64,000 nucleotides of DNA from Physcomitrium patens (lineage: Eukaryota > Streptophyta > Bryopsida > Funariales > Funariaceae): positions 13,331,869-13,395,868 of the forward strand of contig NC_037271.1 of NCBI RefSeq assembly GCF_000002425.4, given 5' to 3'. The notes beneath the pieces were generated by a model. That model was not told the DNA's origin and searched no databases. It saw only the letters and a program-made list of their open reading frames with translations. Both the position numbers and the translations under genes were made by a program. Numbering within the stretch: position 1 is the first letter of the stretch; each line of letters begins with the position of its first letter. Below, in pieces: positions 25,617 through 35,134 of this stretch.

Positions 25617-26531
25617 TAATTTTTAATTTTTAAATCCTAATCCTAGACAACGAGCTTTGGCAAGCTGTAATTCTCAACTTGATCGTTCGATTGTTGTAAA
25701 ACTTCTATCATTAGTGTCTTTGCAAGCCTTCTAAATGCTCAAGAAGTTTCAATCCAATCCAACTTACAAATTGTAAGAAAATGCCGTAAATCCTTACTGA
25801 TGTTCCTTGACCATGACCTAAAAAGTTGATGACAAACTTTGAATTGTAATTTCTCCTTCTTCAACTATTCATTCTCATTCAAACTTTTTGTGCAGCTCCG
25901 CCTTTAATTTTCTAACTTATCATGCCAAAATTCACCTTATTCCAGCTGGTAGATCTCTAGATATCACAGAAACCCTAAATAACTCCAATCTGTGAACTTC
26001 TGATATCTCTTTATATTAACAATCAAATATCCTCTATCCGTACTGTTAGATTAATATAAGTTTTTGTATGTGCTTGGCATACTCAATCATCTAAATATCT
26101 CTAAAATTTCAATTGCAGATGTTTCTCTAATTTCACAAAACATTCAAGAGTATTAGCTCTAATTTTATTGCAAAAAATCCAAATCACCAATACAAACACT
26201 GACTTTGAACAACGATTGCAAAGTCCTCCCAAACCCTATGAAATCAAGTCTTATACCTTTCGAAGGAGCTTGAAGCTAGCTCTCCAATCCAAAAAATCTC
26301 TTATTCTTCTGCCCTGGATTCGAAATTGGAACAACATCCCGTGTTTCTATGGAATTCTCGCCTCTAAGAGGATCTTTCCACGGAAAGGACATTTCCTCCG
26401 AAACGGCATAGAGAACAGAACAACTTGAAATGAAACTGAAGCCTCTATAATCGGGACCTCATTGGATTGCCCAACCGAGTTAGGTCTCATACTGGGTAAG
26501 AGACCTGTAACAGGACCTAGATTGGATATCC
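25319..26531 (-). repeat. RE-A 5' LTR, left portion (split by RE-B)
   Basis: It is a direct-orientation copy of 15,553-16,745. It stops at 26,531, where RE-B begins with TGTTAGG, and the missing part resumes at 38,961. An (ATT)n run lies at about 25,575-25,616. Confidence 0.88.
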
Positions 26532-26570
26532 TGTTAGGGACATAGTCCTTAGAACCTTCTAGAGATAAGT

Positions 26571-26694
26571 TTCTAGAACCTTCTAGAAGCAAGTCTTTGA
26601 AACCTTCTAGAAGCTTCTTAGTTGGTAGAAGATGTTAGGGACATAGTCCTTAGAACCTTCTAGAAGTAAGTCTCTGGAACCTTCTAGAAGCTTC
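26571..26694 (+). promoter_or_regulatory. Cluster of perfect heat-shock elements in the RE-B LTR
   Basis: TTCtaGAAccTTCtaGAA lies at 26,571-26,588, TTCtaGAAgcTTC at 26,605-26,617, GAAccTTCtaGAA at 26,653-26,665 and GAAccTTCtaGAAgcTTC at 26,677-26,694. These are three- and four-unit alternating GAA/TTC arrays with exact 2-bp spacing, the consensus binding site for heat-shock factor trimers. They sit 40-165 bp upstream of the TATA box at 26,736. The match is seen directly; heat induction is inference. Confidence 0.75.
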
Positions 26695-26735
26695 CTAGTT
26701 AGTAGAAATTGCTTGAGAAGCTTCCTAAATAAGAA

Positions 26736-26743
26736 TATATATT
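26736..26743 (+). promoter_or_regulatory. TATA box of RE-B LTR
   Basis: TATATATT lies 32 bp upstream of AGTCTCAACAT (26,768), the predicted first bases of the RNA. RE-D has the same spacing. Promoter position in the LTR is as expected. Confidence 0.7.
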
Positions 26744-26907
26744 AGAATCAAGGCTGAAGAGTTCTTCAGTCTCAACATCACATCTCTTGGAGCTCTAGTT
26801 CACCTCTTTGGTGTTGTTCTTGTATTCATCTGATTAATCTAGTTCTTGTCAGTTCTTCTTGAACTTCTTGTTAGATCTCAAGCATGTATTTCTGTGTCCG
26901 TGACAGT

Positions 26908-26918
26908 TTGTCAAGACT
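26908..26918 (+). other. Predicted self-primer site of RE-B (TTGTCAAGACT)
   Basis: It begins 2 nt after the LTR end, like the RE-C site. It pairs with 8 of 11 bases of its own predicted RNA 5' end (AGTCTCAACAT), but with 10 of 11 of the RE-D RNA 5' end (AATCTTGACAA). It does not begin with the TGG expected for a tRNA 3' end. Confidence 0.55.
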
Positions 26919-27181
26919 TCACCTCAGATATCAGAGCTAGTTTCTTCCTCGTTAGAGTGCAGATTATCCTTCTACTTGGAAGTGTACTAGCATTTTAGAG
27001 GTTGTGGATTACCCTCCTCTAAACTGATACTTCTTTTGTTACAATATTGGAGTCTTATTCTTCTTGGAGAGAGTAGATTATCCCTTTTCTTGAAGCTCTT
27101 AAGGCATTTTAGAGGTTGTGGAGTACCCTTCTCTAAACCAATATTGTCTTCTTGTAGAGTCATTTCTGTCCTTCTCTTAGA

Positions 27182-28206
27182 ATGGTCAGGGGCCAAGACA
27201 TTAGTATGATGAAAAGTTTGGAATCTAAGTTGGATGCTATCATGAATGCTCTCACTAGGTTATTGCAAAGAACTGCAAAGATTGAAGGAGTTGTGGCAAG
27301 GCTTCATAATGATGGAGCATCTGAGATGGCACAATCTAGGTTGCACCAGCCTCAAACTTCTGCACTTGGAGAAGCAACTTTGCCTCAAGTTCGACAAGCA
27401 CCATTAGTTCTACAACATAAGGCGCCCCGAGTTAGCCTTCCGGACAAGTTTGATGGTACGCATTCCAAGTTTCGAGGATTCGTCAATCAAATCAGGTTGA
27501 TAACAGTTTATAGCCTGAATGCTATCCAACGGAGGAGTCACGTGTTGGGCTTATTGGAACCTTACTTACAGGGCAAGCTCTATCATGGTTTGCTCCTTTG
27601 TTTTAGAAACGATCGTCTATACTAAACAACTTTGAAACCTTTTTGGAGGCGTTTGCGGAAGCATTTGGTGAACACGACAAGGTTCGATGGGCTACAACAA
27701 AGATCCGGTCACTACGACAAGAGATGCACTCTACATCAGTCTATGCATTGAACTTCAAGCAATTAGCATGCGACATCAATTGGGACGAAGAAGCATTGAT
27801 GAGTCAATTCTATTGGGATTTAAGGGATGATGTGAAGGATTTGCTGTTAACTCTTCCTGATCCACAAACGCTCAACGAAGCTATTAGCCAAGCTGTGAAG
27901 TGCGATAATCACCTATTCCAACATCACCAAGACCAACGTTCAAGACAACATACGGTTCGCCACGCCCCAACTATGTCGGCAAGCAACATGAATTCACATT
28001 CAGAGGTAGAAGACATGCAAATTGATGCGGTACGTGTCAAATCCTTTATCCTAGAAGAAAAAAAGCGGCATATAGAGGAAGATCTATGCTTGTATTACGG
28101 TGAAGAAGGCCACAAAGTTAGAAACTGTCCCAAGAAGCCAAATCAACGTATTGTTAGGACTAGGAGTGCGTTTGTTCAGGAAAACGAGGATGCCCAACCA
28201 CAATAG
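27182..28206 (+). pseudogene. RE-B gag, frameshifted
   Basis: It starts MVRGQDISMMKSLESK and matches the RE-C Gag through RVSLPDKFDGTHSKFRGFVNQI. It loses frame near 27,560-27,640 and resumes from 27,643 as FAEAFGEHDKVRWATTKIRSLRQ to the end. The zinc knuckle reads CLYYGEEGHKVRNC, with the second Cys replaced by Tyr. It ends in CAATAG, followed by GAACTGTGCGGCTGG, as in RE-C. Pol continues in the -1 frame. Confidence 0.85.
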
Positions 28207-29323
28207 GAACTGTGCGGCTGGACAGTGAAATATCACAACAACAACCAGGTTCTTTTCTTTTCGCTTAACCTGCCCTTTGCTTTATAATCCCTTTGCTTAT
28301 TGGCCCTTAGAAACTAAGAACCTTAGCATTATTAGATTCAGGAGCATCTGCTTGTTTCTTAGACAAAGAATTTGCGAAGTGTCATAAAATCCCTTTAGTA
28401 CAAAAATCCAAATCTGTTCACGTTGAGGTCATAGATGGGCGACCTTTATTGTCTGGTAGTGTCACCCATGAATCAAAACTTATAGAAGTGATATTTAAGG
28501 GCCATAGTAGACATATTATTTTCAATATTATTAGAACTCCATTAAATCCTATAGTTCTTGATCTTTTCGGGTTGGAAAAGCATAACCCATCCATAGATTG
28601 GAGGTTGTGGAAGATGACCTTTCCTACAAAACCACCCAAGAGCAAGCCTAGTAGAAAACCTCGAATAGAGAAATCCTTATTCATTGGAGCAAGAGCGTTT
28701 ATAATATCATCCAAGGAAGGTACATCGTTTGTCATTTATACGGCTCCAATTACCAGGGAGAAGATCTCGACAACAAGTATACCTGAGCAATATAAGGATT
28801 TTAAAGACATGTTTCAAAAGAAGAATGCCGACATGCTACTGGAACACCGACCATATGATTGCGCCATAGATTTGCAAGAAAGAGCACAACCACCTTTTGG
28901 CCCAATCTACAATCTATCGCAGACGGAGTTGGCAGAGTTGCGGAAGTACATCAATGAGAATCTAGCCAAAAACTTCATCCGTCATTCAAAATCGTCAGCT
29001 GGAGCACCCATCTTATTTGTGAAGAAGAAAGATGGCTCGTTGCAGATGTGTGTGGACTATCGAGGCCTCAATAAGGTAACAAAGAAAAATCATTATCTAT
29101 TACCCTTGATTTTTGGTCTCTTAGAACAACTTGGATGTGCAAGGATCTTTACAAAAATTGATCTAAGGAGAGCTTACAACCTCGTACGAATCAAGGAAGG
29201 AGATGAGTGGAAGACAGCGTTCCGTACAAGGTATGGCCATTTTGAGTATAATGTCATACCTTTTGGTCTTACCAATGCTCCAGAGGTCTTTCAACATATG
29301 ATGAATGATATTTTTTGAGTGCA
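28207..29323 (+). pseudogene. RE-B pol, first part: protease and reverse transcriptase
   Basis: The protease active site [12 protein letters not shown] is near 28,330. RT follows with [20 protein letters not shown] and [18 protein letters not shown], then a TGA. The reading is cut at 29,328 by RE-C and resumes at 35,670, just before the YLDD motif. Confidence 0.88.
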
Positions 29324-29626
29324 CCTTGTGTCACGGACATACATATAATTACCTATATGAATAGATAAAAGTATGTAAAAGTAGGTTAATTATGTAATAT
29401 CTTCTAGAGAAGCTTCTTAGAAGCTTCATAGACGCTGCTTTGACTTTATAGGAGTCTATAGTTGACTTTTAGGTTAGAAACTTGGTCAACAAGTTAGCCA
29501 TGTGCCACGCATGTTGGAAGCTTAAAGAACAAGCTAACTACGTGGTCCATCCATAGAAAACTTGCCTTGCAAGCAAAGGCATGTGGCCTAGAAAGTCAAC
29601 ATATATTGGAGGTCTTATAGAACATC

Positions 29627-29636
29627 GCCACGTGGC
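29627..29636 (+). promoter_or_regulatory. G-box palindrome GCCACGTGGC in RE-C LTR
   Basis: A perfect 10-bp palindrome with the CACGTG core lies 15 bp upstream of the TATA box. Plant bZIP and bHLH factors (including ABA- and light-response factors) bind this class of site. The copy in the 3' LTR is at 35,433-35,442. Confidence 0.6.
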
Positions 29637-29650
29637 TTCTAGTTAGATAG

Positions 29651-29692
29651 TATATATAGAGGCAAGAGTGAAGCCCTCTTCACTCTTGTCAA
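29651..29692 (+). promoter_or_regulatory. RE-C promoter: TATA box and predicted RNA 5' end
   Basis: TATATATA begins at 29,651. ACTCTTGTCAA at 29,682-29,692 begins 31 bp later, the usual distance to a transcription start. This 11-mer is the exact reverse complement of the primer site at 29,861-29,871. A strong hairpin lies just upstream and overlaps the first seven bases. Confidence 0.7.
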
Positions 29693-29860
29693 CTCCTTTC
29701 TTGCTTCTAGTCTAGTTTCAAGGGTCTCTAGTTTTCTTGTATTTTGGCAATAGCCATTCCAGTTTCTTTCTTAATATACATATTTCTATTTTGTCCTATT
29801 TCTTTTTGAGAAAAGTCTCACTTACTCTTTAGCTTTCATCGAGTTCTTGTCCCTGACAGA

Positions 29861-29871
29861 TTGACAAGAGT
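29861..29871 (+). other. Predicted self-primer binding site of RE-C (TTGACAAGAGT)
   Basis: It lies 2 nt downstream of the LTR end, where a primer must anneal. It is perfectly complementary over 11 nt to the predicted first 11 nt of the element's own RNA. It has no TGG start as required for a tRNA CCA end. The same 11-mer is kept in RE-E at 42,497-42,507. Confidence 0.75.
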
Positions 29872-30070
29872 ACACTTACAATATCAGAGCTTTGTCTTTT
29901 CTTGATTAAGAGTGGATTACCCCTTTTTCTTGATAAGACATAAGCGCATTAGAAGTTGCGGATTACCCTCTTTTAAACTGATATTGTTCTTAGTATTTTC
30001 TTTGTTATCAATTCCTCTCTTCTATTTGTTTTGAGCGTTGTTAGACATCTTCTCTTTTCTAAGTACTACT

Positions 30071-31078
30071 ATGGCAGAGCTTGTTGAAATGAAGAGTGCA
30101 ATGGCACAGATGCAAGAACAATTGAGGGAGTTAATGCTTGCGATGCATCAACTCAATTTACCACCACAAGGAGCAACAAGAATGGTAGGAAGTGAAGATA
30201 TAGAGATGATTGGGGCTGCTTCAACATCTGCACCAAACCATGTCCCTTCTCCCAGAATGGAACACCCTTCGAGTGTTAGAGAACCGAGAGTTGCCTTGCC
30301 CGAGAAGTTTGATGGTACCAGATCCAAGTTTCGAGGATTCATCAATCAGGTCCAACTAGTGATTGAACTTCAACCCCAGAGCTATCCAACTCCAGGGTCA
30401 CAAGTAAGATTCATTGGTACACTTCTTTCAGGTTCAGCATTGTCATGGTTTTCATCTTTTCTTGAACGACGAGATCCAATATTGGATAATCTGGAGGCTT
30501 TTTTGGCGGAGTTTCGATCCATGTTTGGAGAACATGATGCAATTCGTGTTGCAACCAACAAGATCCGTATTTTGCGACAAGGCAATCGATCAGTAACATT
30601 ATATGCTTCGCAATTTTGACAACTTGCAACTGATATCAAGTGGGATGATGCCGCACTTGTGAGTCAATTTCTCTACGGATTACAATATGAGGTAAAGAAA
30701 TTGATGCTTAATTTACCTGATCCTCAAACATTGAGTCAAGCAATTGACTTTGCTGTGAAGTGCGACAATCGACTTTTTGAATTTCGATCCGAGAGTCGCA
30801 CAAGTGGGCCTCAACGTTACTACAATTCAATGGCAACACCGACGTCTCCTCAACACATACCTTCGGAAGTAGAGGATATGCAAATTGATGCAGTACGTTT
30901 CAAACCTCTTACTGAGCAAGAAAAGTCTCGTCGTCGACAAGAAGGATTGTGCTTATATTGTGGAGAACCCAAGCACACTGCTCAACATTGTCCAAAGAAG
31001 CGACGTAACTACAAAATGAGGAGTACGGCTGTCAAAGAAGACAGTATGTCAGAAAACGAGTACGTCCAGCTACAATAG
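30071..31078 (+). pseudogene. RE-C gag, open except for one TGA
   Basis: The ATG at 30,071 opens MAELVEMKSAMAQMQEQLRE, a helical, Gln/Met-rich N-terminus. The capsid-like core (KFDGTRSKFRGFINQV, GSALSWFSSFLERRD) follows, then the knuckle CLYCGEPKHTAQHC, intact CX2CX4HX4C. A TGA at 30,617-30,619 interrupts it; RE-E and RE-F have TGA at the same codon, while RE-B has Lys. It ends with TAG at 31,076-31,078. The pol frame (-1) is open from 31,009, overlapping gag by about 70 nt; no standard slippery heptamer is visible there. Confidence 0.9.
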
Positions 31079-31083
31079 GGACC

Positions 31084-34000
31084 GTGCGGCTGGAATCTTG
31101 TACAACTTCTAATAAAGGTCCTATCCTCTCCTCAAAACCATCTCCTTGTTTTATAATAGATGTGCGTTTAGGACCTAATAATTACAAAGCCTCTGCCTTG
31201 GTAGATTCAGGAGCCTCATCTTGTTTTTTAGATGAAGAATTTGCTAGATGTCATAGAATATCATTAATACAAAAAACTAAACCTGTACACGTAGAAGTCA
31301 TAGATGGTCGTCCGTTGTCTTCTGGAGATGTAACTCACGAAACACTTCCTGTAGATGTAGTAATAAATGGTCATAGTAGTTGCGTAATTTTTAATATAAT
31401 TAGATCTCCCTCTAATCCAGTAATTTTAGGCTTATCATGGTTAGAAAAGTATAATCCTCGAATAGATTGGATTTCTCGTAAACTTGATTTTCCTCAGAGC
31501 ATTAGTAACAGTTCTATTAACCAAGTAAAAAACCATGAGTCTAGTATAGTAAAACTCACACCTATAGGTGCAAAAGCATTTATACACGCAGCAAAAGAAG
31601 GATCAACTTTTGCTATTTATGCTGCACCTATTTCTGAAAGCGTAAAGACTTCAAGTGGCATTCCAAGTCAATATCAGGATTATCAAGACGTTTTTGAGAA
31701 AAAGAATGCAGATATTCTTCCTGAGCATCGCCCATACGATTGTTCAATCGATCTCAAGGAAGGAACTCAGCCACCATTTGGACCAATTTACAGTTTATCG
31801 CAAGATGAGTTGGCTGAACTCAAGACATATATTGACGAGAATTTAGCGAAGAATTTCATACGCCATTCAAAATCTCCAGCAGGAGCTCCAATTTTATTCG
31901 TAAAGAAAAAAGATGGATCTTTACGAATGTGTGTTGACTATCGAGGACTCAACAAGATCACAATCAAGAACAGGTATCCATTACCTTTGATATCAGGACT
32001 CCTTGACCAGTTAAATCAAGCTAAGATCTATACAAAAATAGATCTAAGAGGAGCATATAATCTAGTACGGATCAAAGAAGGAGATGAATGGAAGACTGCG
32101 TTTCGAACCAGGTACGGGAATTTTGAATATAATGTCATGCCTTTTGGACTCACGAATGCACCAGCTGCTTTTCAACATCTCATGAATGATGTATTTCATG
32201 AATTCTTAGACAATTTTGTCGTCTGCTACCTAGACGATATCCTGATTTATTCTAAGAATGTTGAAGAACATGAAATACATGTTCGTCAAGTATTACAAAA
32301 ACTCAGAGATGCAGGATTGTACGCCAAGATGGAAAAGTGTGTATTTCACACTACTCAAGTTGACTTTTTAGGATACATCATTTCAAATGATGGTCTTATG
32401 ATGGATTCTAAGAAAGTCCAAACAATCATGGATTGGAAGATTCCAAAGACTGTGAGAGATGTCCAATGTTTCTTGGGATTTGCCAATTACTATCGGATCT
32501 TCATCAAAGACTTCTCACGAGTTGCAGCTCCACTTACACGCTTGACTAGTAAAGATAAATTCCAATGGAATCAAGAAGCGGAAGCAGCATTTGAAGCCTT
32601 GAAGACATCGTTTGTCTCTGCACCAGTCTTATATCGTGTTGACTTTTCCAAGGCATTTTTTATGGAAACAGACGCATCGGATTTTGCCTTGGGTGCAGTT
32701 TTATCACAAATGGGAACAGATGACAAACTTCATCCGATAGCTTTTCATTCAAGAAAATTCTCAGCAGCCGAGATCAATTATGAGATCCACGATAAAGAAC
32801 TTCTTGCAATCGTGGATTCCTTTCAAGAATGGCGTCATTATCTAGAAGGTGCTTCTAGTCCAGTCATTGTGTATACAGATCACAAGAACCTCGAGTATTT
32901 CATGTCAGCACGCGTGTTGAATCGTCGTCAAGCTCGTTGGAGTATGTCTTTGTCAAGATTCGACTTCATTATCACTTATCGGCCAGGAAAACAACAAGGT
33001 TTGTCCGATGCCCTGTCTAGACGTTCTTATTTTGCACCAAAAGAAGGAGATGCAGCTTTTGAGCAACAAAGAACGGTCCTCTTGAAATCGGAGCAATTTC
33101 ATCTCCGAGCAGTGAAATCAACATTGACTGTTGATTCAACTTTTCTCAAGCAAATCCAGTCCAGTATGTCCTCAGACCCTCTTGTTCATGATATCGAGAA
33201 TAATTCTTCCAAGTCTCATGATTCTTCTAAGTTCGAGTTCAAGAATAATCTATTATATTTTGAAGGACGCCTATATGTTCCAGAAGGAAAAGCACGTTTG
33301 CGTGTTCTTCAAGCACGTCATGACTTTCCAGCAGCAGGGCACTTTGGATATAATAAGACTTTGAAACTCATATCAAGAGATTTTTGGTGGCCACAAATGT
33401 GGAAGTCAGTCAAAGACTTTGTACAATCATGTGATATTTGTTCAAGATCAAAAATTCCTCGACATCGACCTTACGGACTTCTTCAGCCATTACCTATACC
33501 AGAACAACCATGGTCTTCTGTTTCTATGGATTTCATCACAGATCTTCCAAACTCAAGATCTTATGATTCTATATTTGTGATAGTAGATCGTTTCACTAAG
33601 ATGGCACATTTTATGCCATGTACAAAATCTATCACAGGTGAAGAAACAGCTAAGCTTTTCATTGATAATATCTATCGCTATCATGGATTACCTAAAGATA
33701 TCATATCGGATAGGGGAACTCAATTTGTGTCGAGATTCTAGAGGACTCTTTTCAAGATTTTAAAAGTGGACATAAAGCTATCTTCAGCTTTCCATCCTCA
33801 AACTGATGGACAAACAGAGCGCGTAAACCAAGTCTTGGAACAGTATTTAAGGTGTACCATCAACTACCAACAAGATGATTGGACAAACCTTCTGCCATTG
33901 GCAGAGTTTGCTTATAATAATACGGTACATTCCTCCACGCAACAAACACCTTTCTTTGCCAATTATGGCTATCATCCACGACTTGATACTTTTGATTTTT

Positions 34001-34572
34001 CAAAAGTTGATAATCCTGCAGCAGAAGATATGGCTAATCGGTTGTCAGAGTTACATGCAATAATGAAGGCGCAGTTGAAGAAAGCTCAAGAACGACAAAA
34101 GATAAATGTAGATGTATATCGTAAAGAGCAACCACAACTCAACGTGGGTGATAAGGTATGGCTACTTCGTCGCAATATCAAGACCACTCGACCTTGTGAC
34201 AAATTGGACTATCGTAGGCTTGGCCCCTTTTCTGTTTCTGAACAGATCAACCTAGTTGCATATCGGTTACATCTACCGGAGTCAATGAAGATCCATCCTG
34301 TATTCCACGTGTCTCTTCTTGAACCATATAAGACAGTGGATATACAAGGAAGAAGACAAATGCCACCGCCTCCTATAGAAGTAGATAATAATGAAGAATT
34401 TGAGGTGGAAGAGATATTAGACTCAAGGCGGCGCCGAAATAAGCTGGAATATCTTGTTCATTGGTGCGGATATGATATTAGTGAGCGCACATGGGAGCCA
34501 TCCAGGAATCTAGCAAATGCATCAACTAAAGTCAAAGTTTTTCATCAACGACATCCATCAAAACCAAGATGA
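31084..34572 (+). pseudogene. RE-C pol: protease, RT, RNase H, integrase, chromodomain, with one TAG
   Basis: The first 885 codons are open. Protease has DSGA (about codon 41) and RT has [17 protein letters not shown] and YLDD (382-385). RNase H has DASD (530), E572 and D599. The integrase zinc site has H746, H753, C783 and C786, and the catalytic Asp residues are at 816 and 876. A TAG at 33,739-33,741 replaces the Trp of the family motif SKFW. The frame then continues unbroken through HPQTDGQTERVNQ (third catalytic residue, Glu) and YRRLGPFSVSEQIN. It ends in a chromodomain (FEVEEILDSRRRRNKLEYLV then HWCGYDISERTWEP) with the aromatic trio F, W, Y kept. Polyprotein residues are numbered from 31,084. 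Confidence 0.93.
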
Positions 34573-34667
34573 AAACCTCTCTTATAAAAGAGACAAGATT
34601 GAGGCAAGATAACATTCAATTTCCTATCCTTGTTTGTAACTTCTTTGCATTTTGTGACGCTAATTAG

Positions 34668-35090
34668 ATGGAGAGCCAACAACCAGCGGATTCAACTCAA
34701 GAACCTTCGTTTGCTGACTTATCGGATGAGACATTGCGATTGTCACAACCTTCAAGACGACGCAATCGAAATGAAGACCCTCAAGAACGACATGTTCTTC
34801 CTCGAATAGATGGTGAGATACAACGCGTTTGGTATCACGACCTTGGAAGAGATTCTCGATGTTTGGTGATATTATTGGAGATAGGAACGACTCCTGATGG
34901 TGTTTCAAATGTATTATTTGAAGGAAGTTATGAAGGCCTCAACAGTGATCAAATAATAGGGTGGTCTTCTCGCCCTGGAATGGGACACTATCGATGGCTA
35001 AGAGGACCCATCAACTATCTTCGAAGAGAACAAAGATCAGAGTATGTAGCAAATACAATTCGCCGCATATTAGATTTTCTCAATATATAA
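34668..35090 (+). CDS. RE-C third ORF after pol, 140 aa, unknown function
   Basis: It is a complete ATG-to-TAA frame 95 nt after the pol stop and 45 bp before the 3' LTR. The N-terminal 45 residues are polar (SLSQPSRRRNRNEDPQE-like, Gln/Ser/Arg-rich). The rest looks folded: VWYHDLGRDSRCLVILLEIG, NVLFEGSYEGLNSDQIIGW, GMGHYRWLRGPINYLRREQ and a C-terminal helix EYVANTIRRILDFLNI. There is no signal peptide or transmembrane segment. Homologous frames lie at the same place in RE-B, RE-E and RE-F. I do not recognise the family. Confidence 0.85.
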   Translation: MESQQPADSTQEPSFADLSDETLRLSQPSRRRNRNEDPQERHVLPRIDGEIQRVWYHDLGRDSRCLVILLEIGTTPDGVSNVLFEGSYEGLNSDQIIGWSSRPGMGHYRWLRGPINYLRREQRSEYVANTIRRILDFLNI

Positions 35091-35118
35091 TCACCGCTCC
35101 TCGTGGAACTTGTCCCTA

Positions 35119-35134
35119 GAAGGGGGGGGGGTAA
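35119..35134 (+). other. Polypurine tract of RE-C (AGAAG10TAA)
   Basis: A run of ten G preceded by AGAA ends 3 nt before the 3' LTR. RE-B has AAAGGAGGGGGTGA in the same position. It should prime plus-strand DNA synthesis. Confidence 0.8.

Larger units (their letters stand above)
26532..26905 (+). repeat. 5' LTR of RE-B (374 bp)
   Basis: It starts TGTTAGGGACATAG and ends CCGTGACA. An internal imperfect duplication restarts TGTTAGGGACATAG at 26,633. It differs from the 3' LTR at many single bases and lacks one unit of about 24 bp present there. It carries repeated GAAnnTTC blocks, a TATA box at 26,736 and a small hairpin (CTGAAGA/TCTTCAG) before the predicted RNA start. Confidence 0.92.
29329..29858 (+). 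repeat. 5' LTR of RE-C (530 bp)
   Basis: It starts TGTCACGGACATAC and ends GTCCCTGACA. It contains two GAAgcTTC inverted pairs at 29,409-29,427, the palindrome GCCACGTGGC at 29,627-29,636, a TATA box at 29,651, and a hairpin at 29,663-29,688 (11-bp arms CAAGAGTGAAG/CTTCACTCTTG, loop CCCT) overlapping the predicted RNA start. Confidence 0.97.

Noticed and set aside
28418..28735. Minus-strand open frame of 105 codons in RE-B
   Set aside because: It is antisense to the RE-B protease-RT region, which aligns clearly with RE-C.
29882..29890. TATCAGAGC after the LTRs of RE-B and RE-C as a tRNA-iMet primer site
   Set aside because: The motif resembles the common plant TGGTATCAGAGC site, but it lies about 24 nt from the LTR end and lacks the TGG that pairs with the tRNA CCA. 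A primer there would not define the observed LTR end. The self-primer site sits at the correct 2-nt distance.
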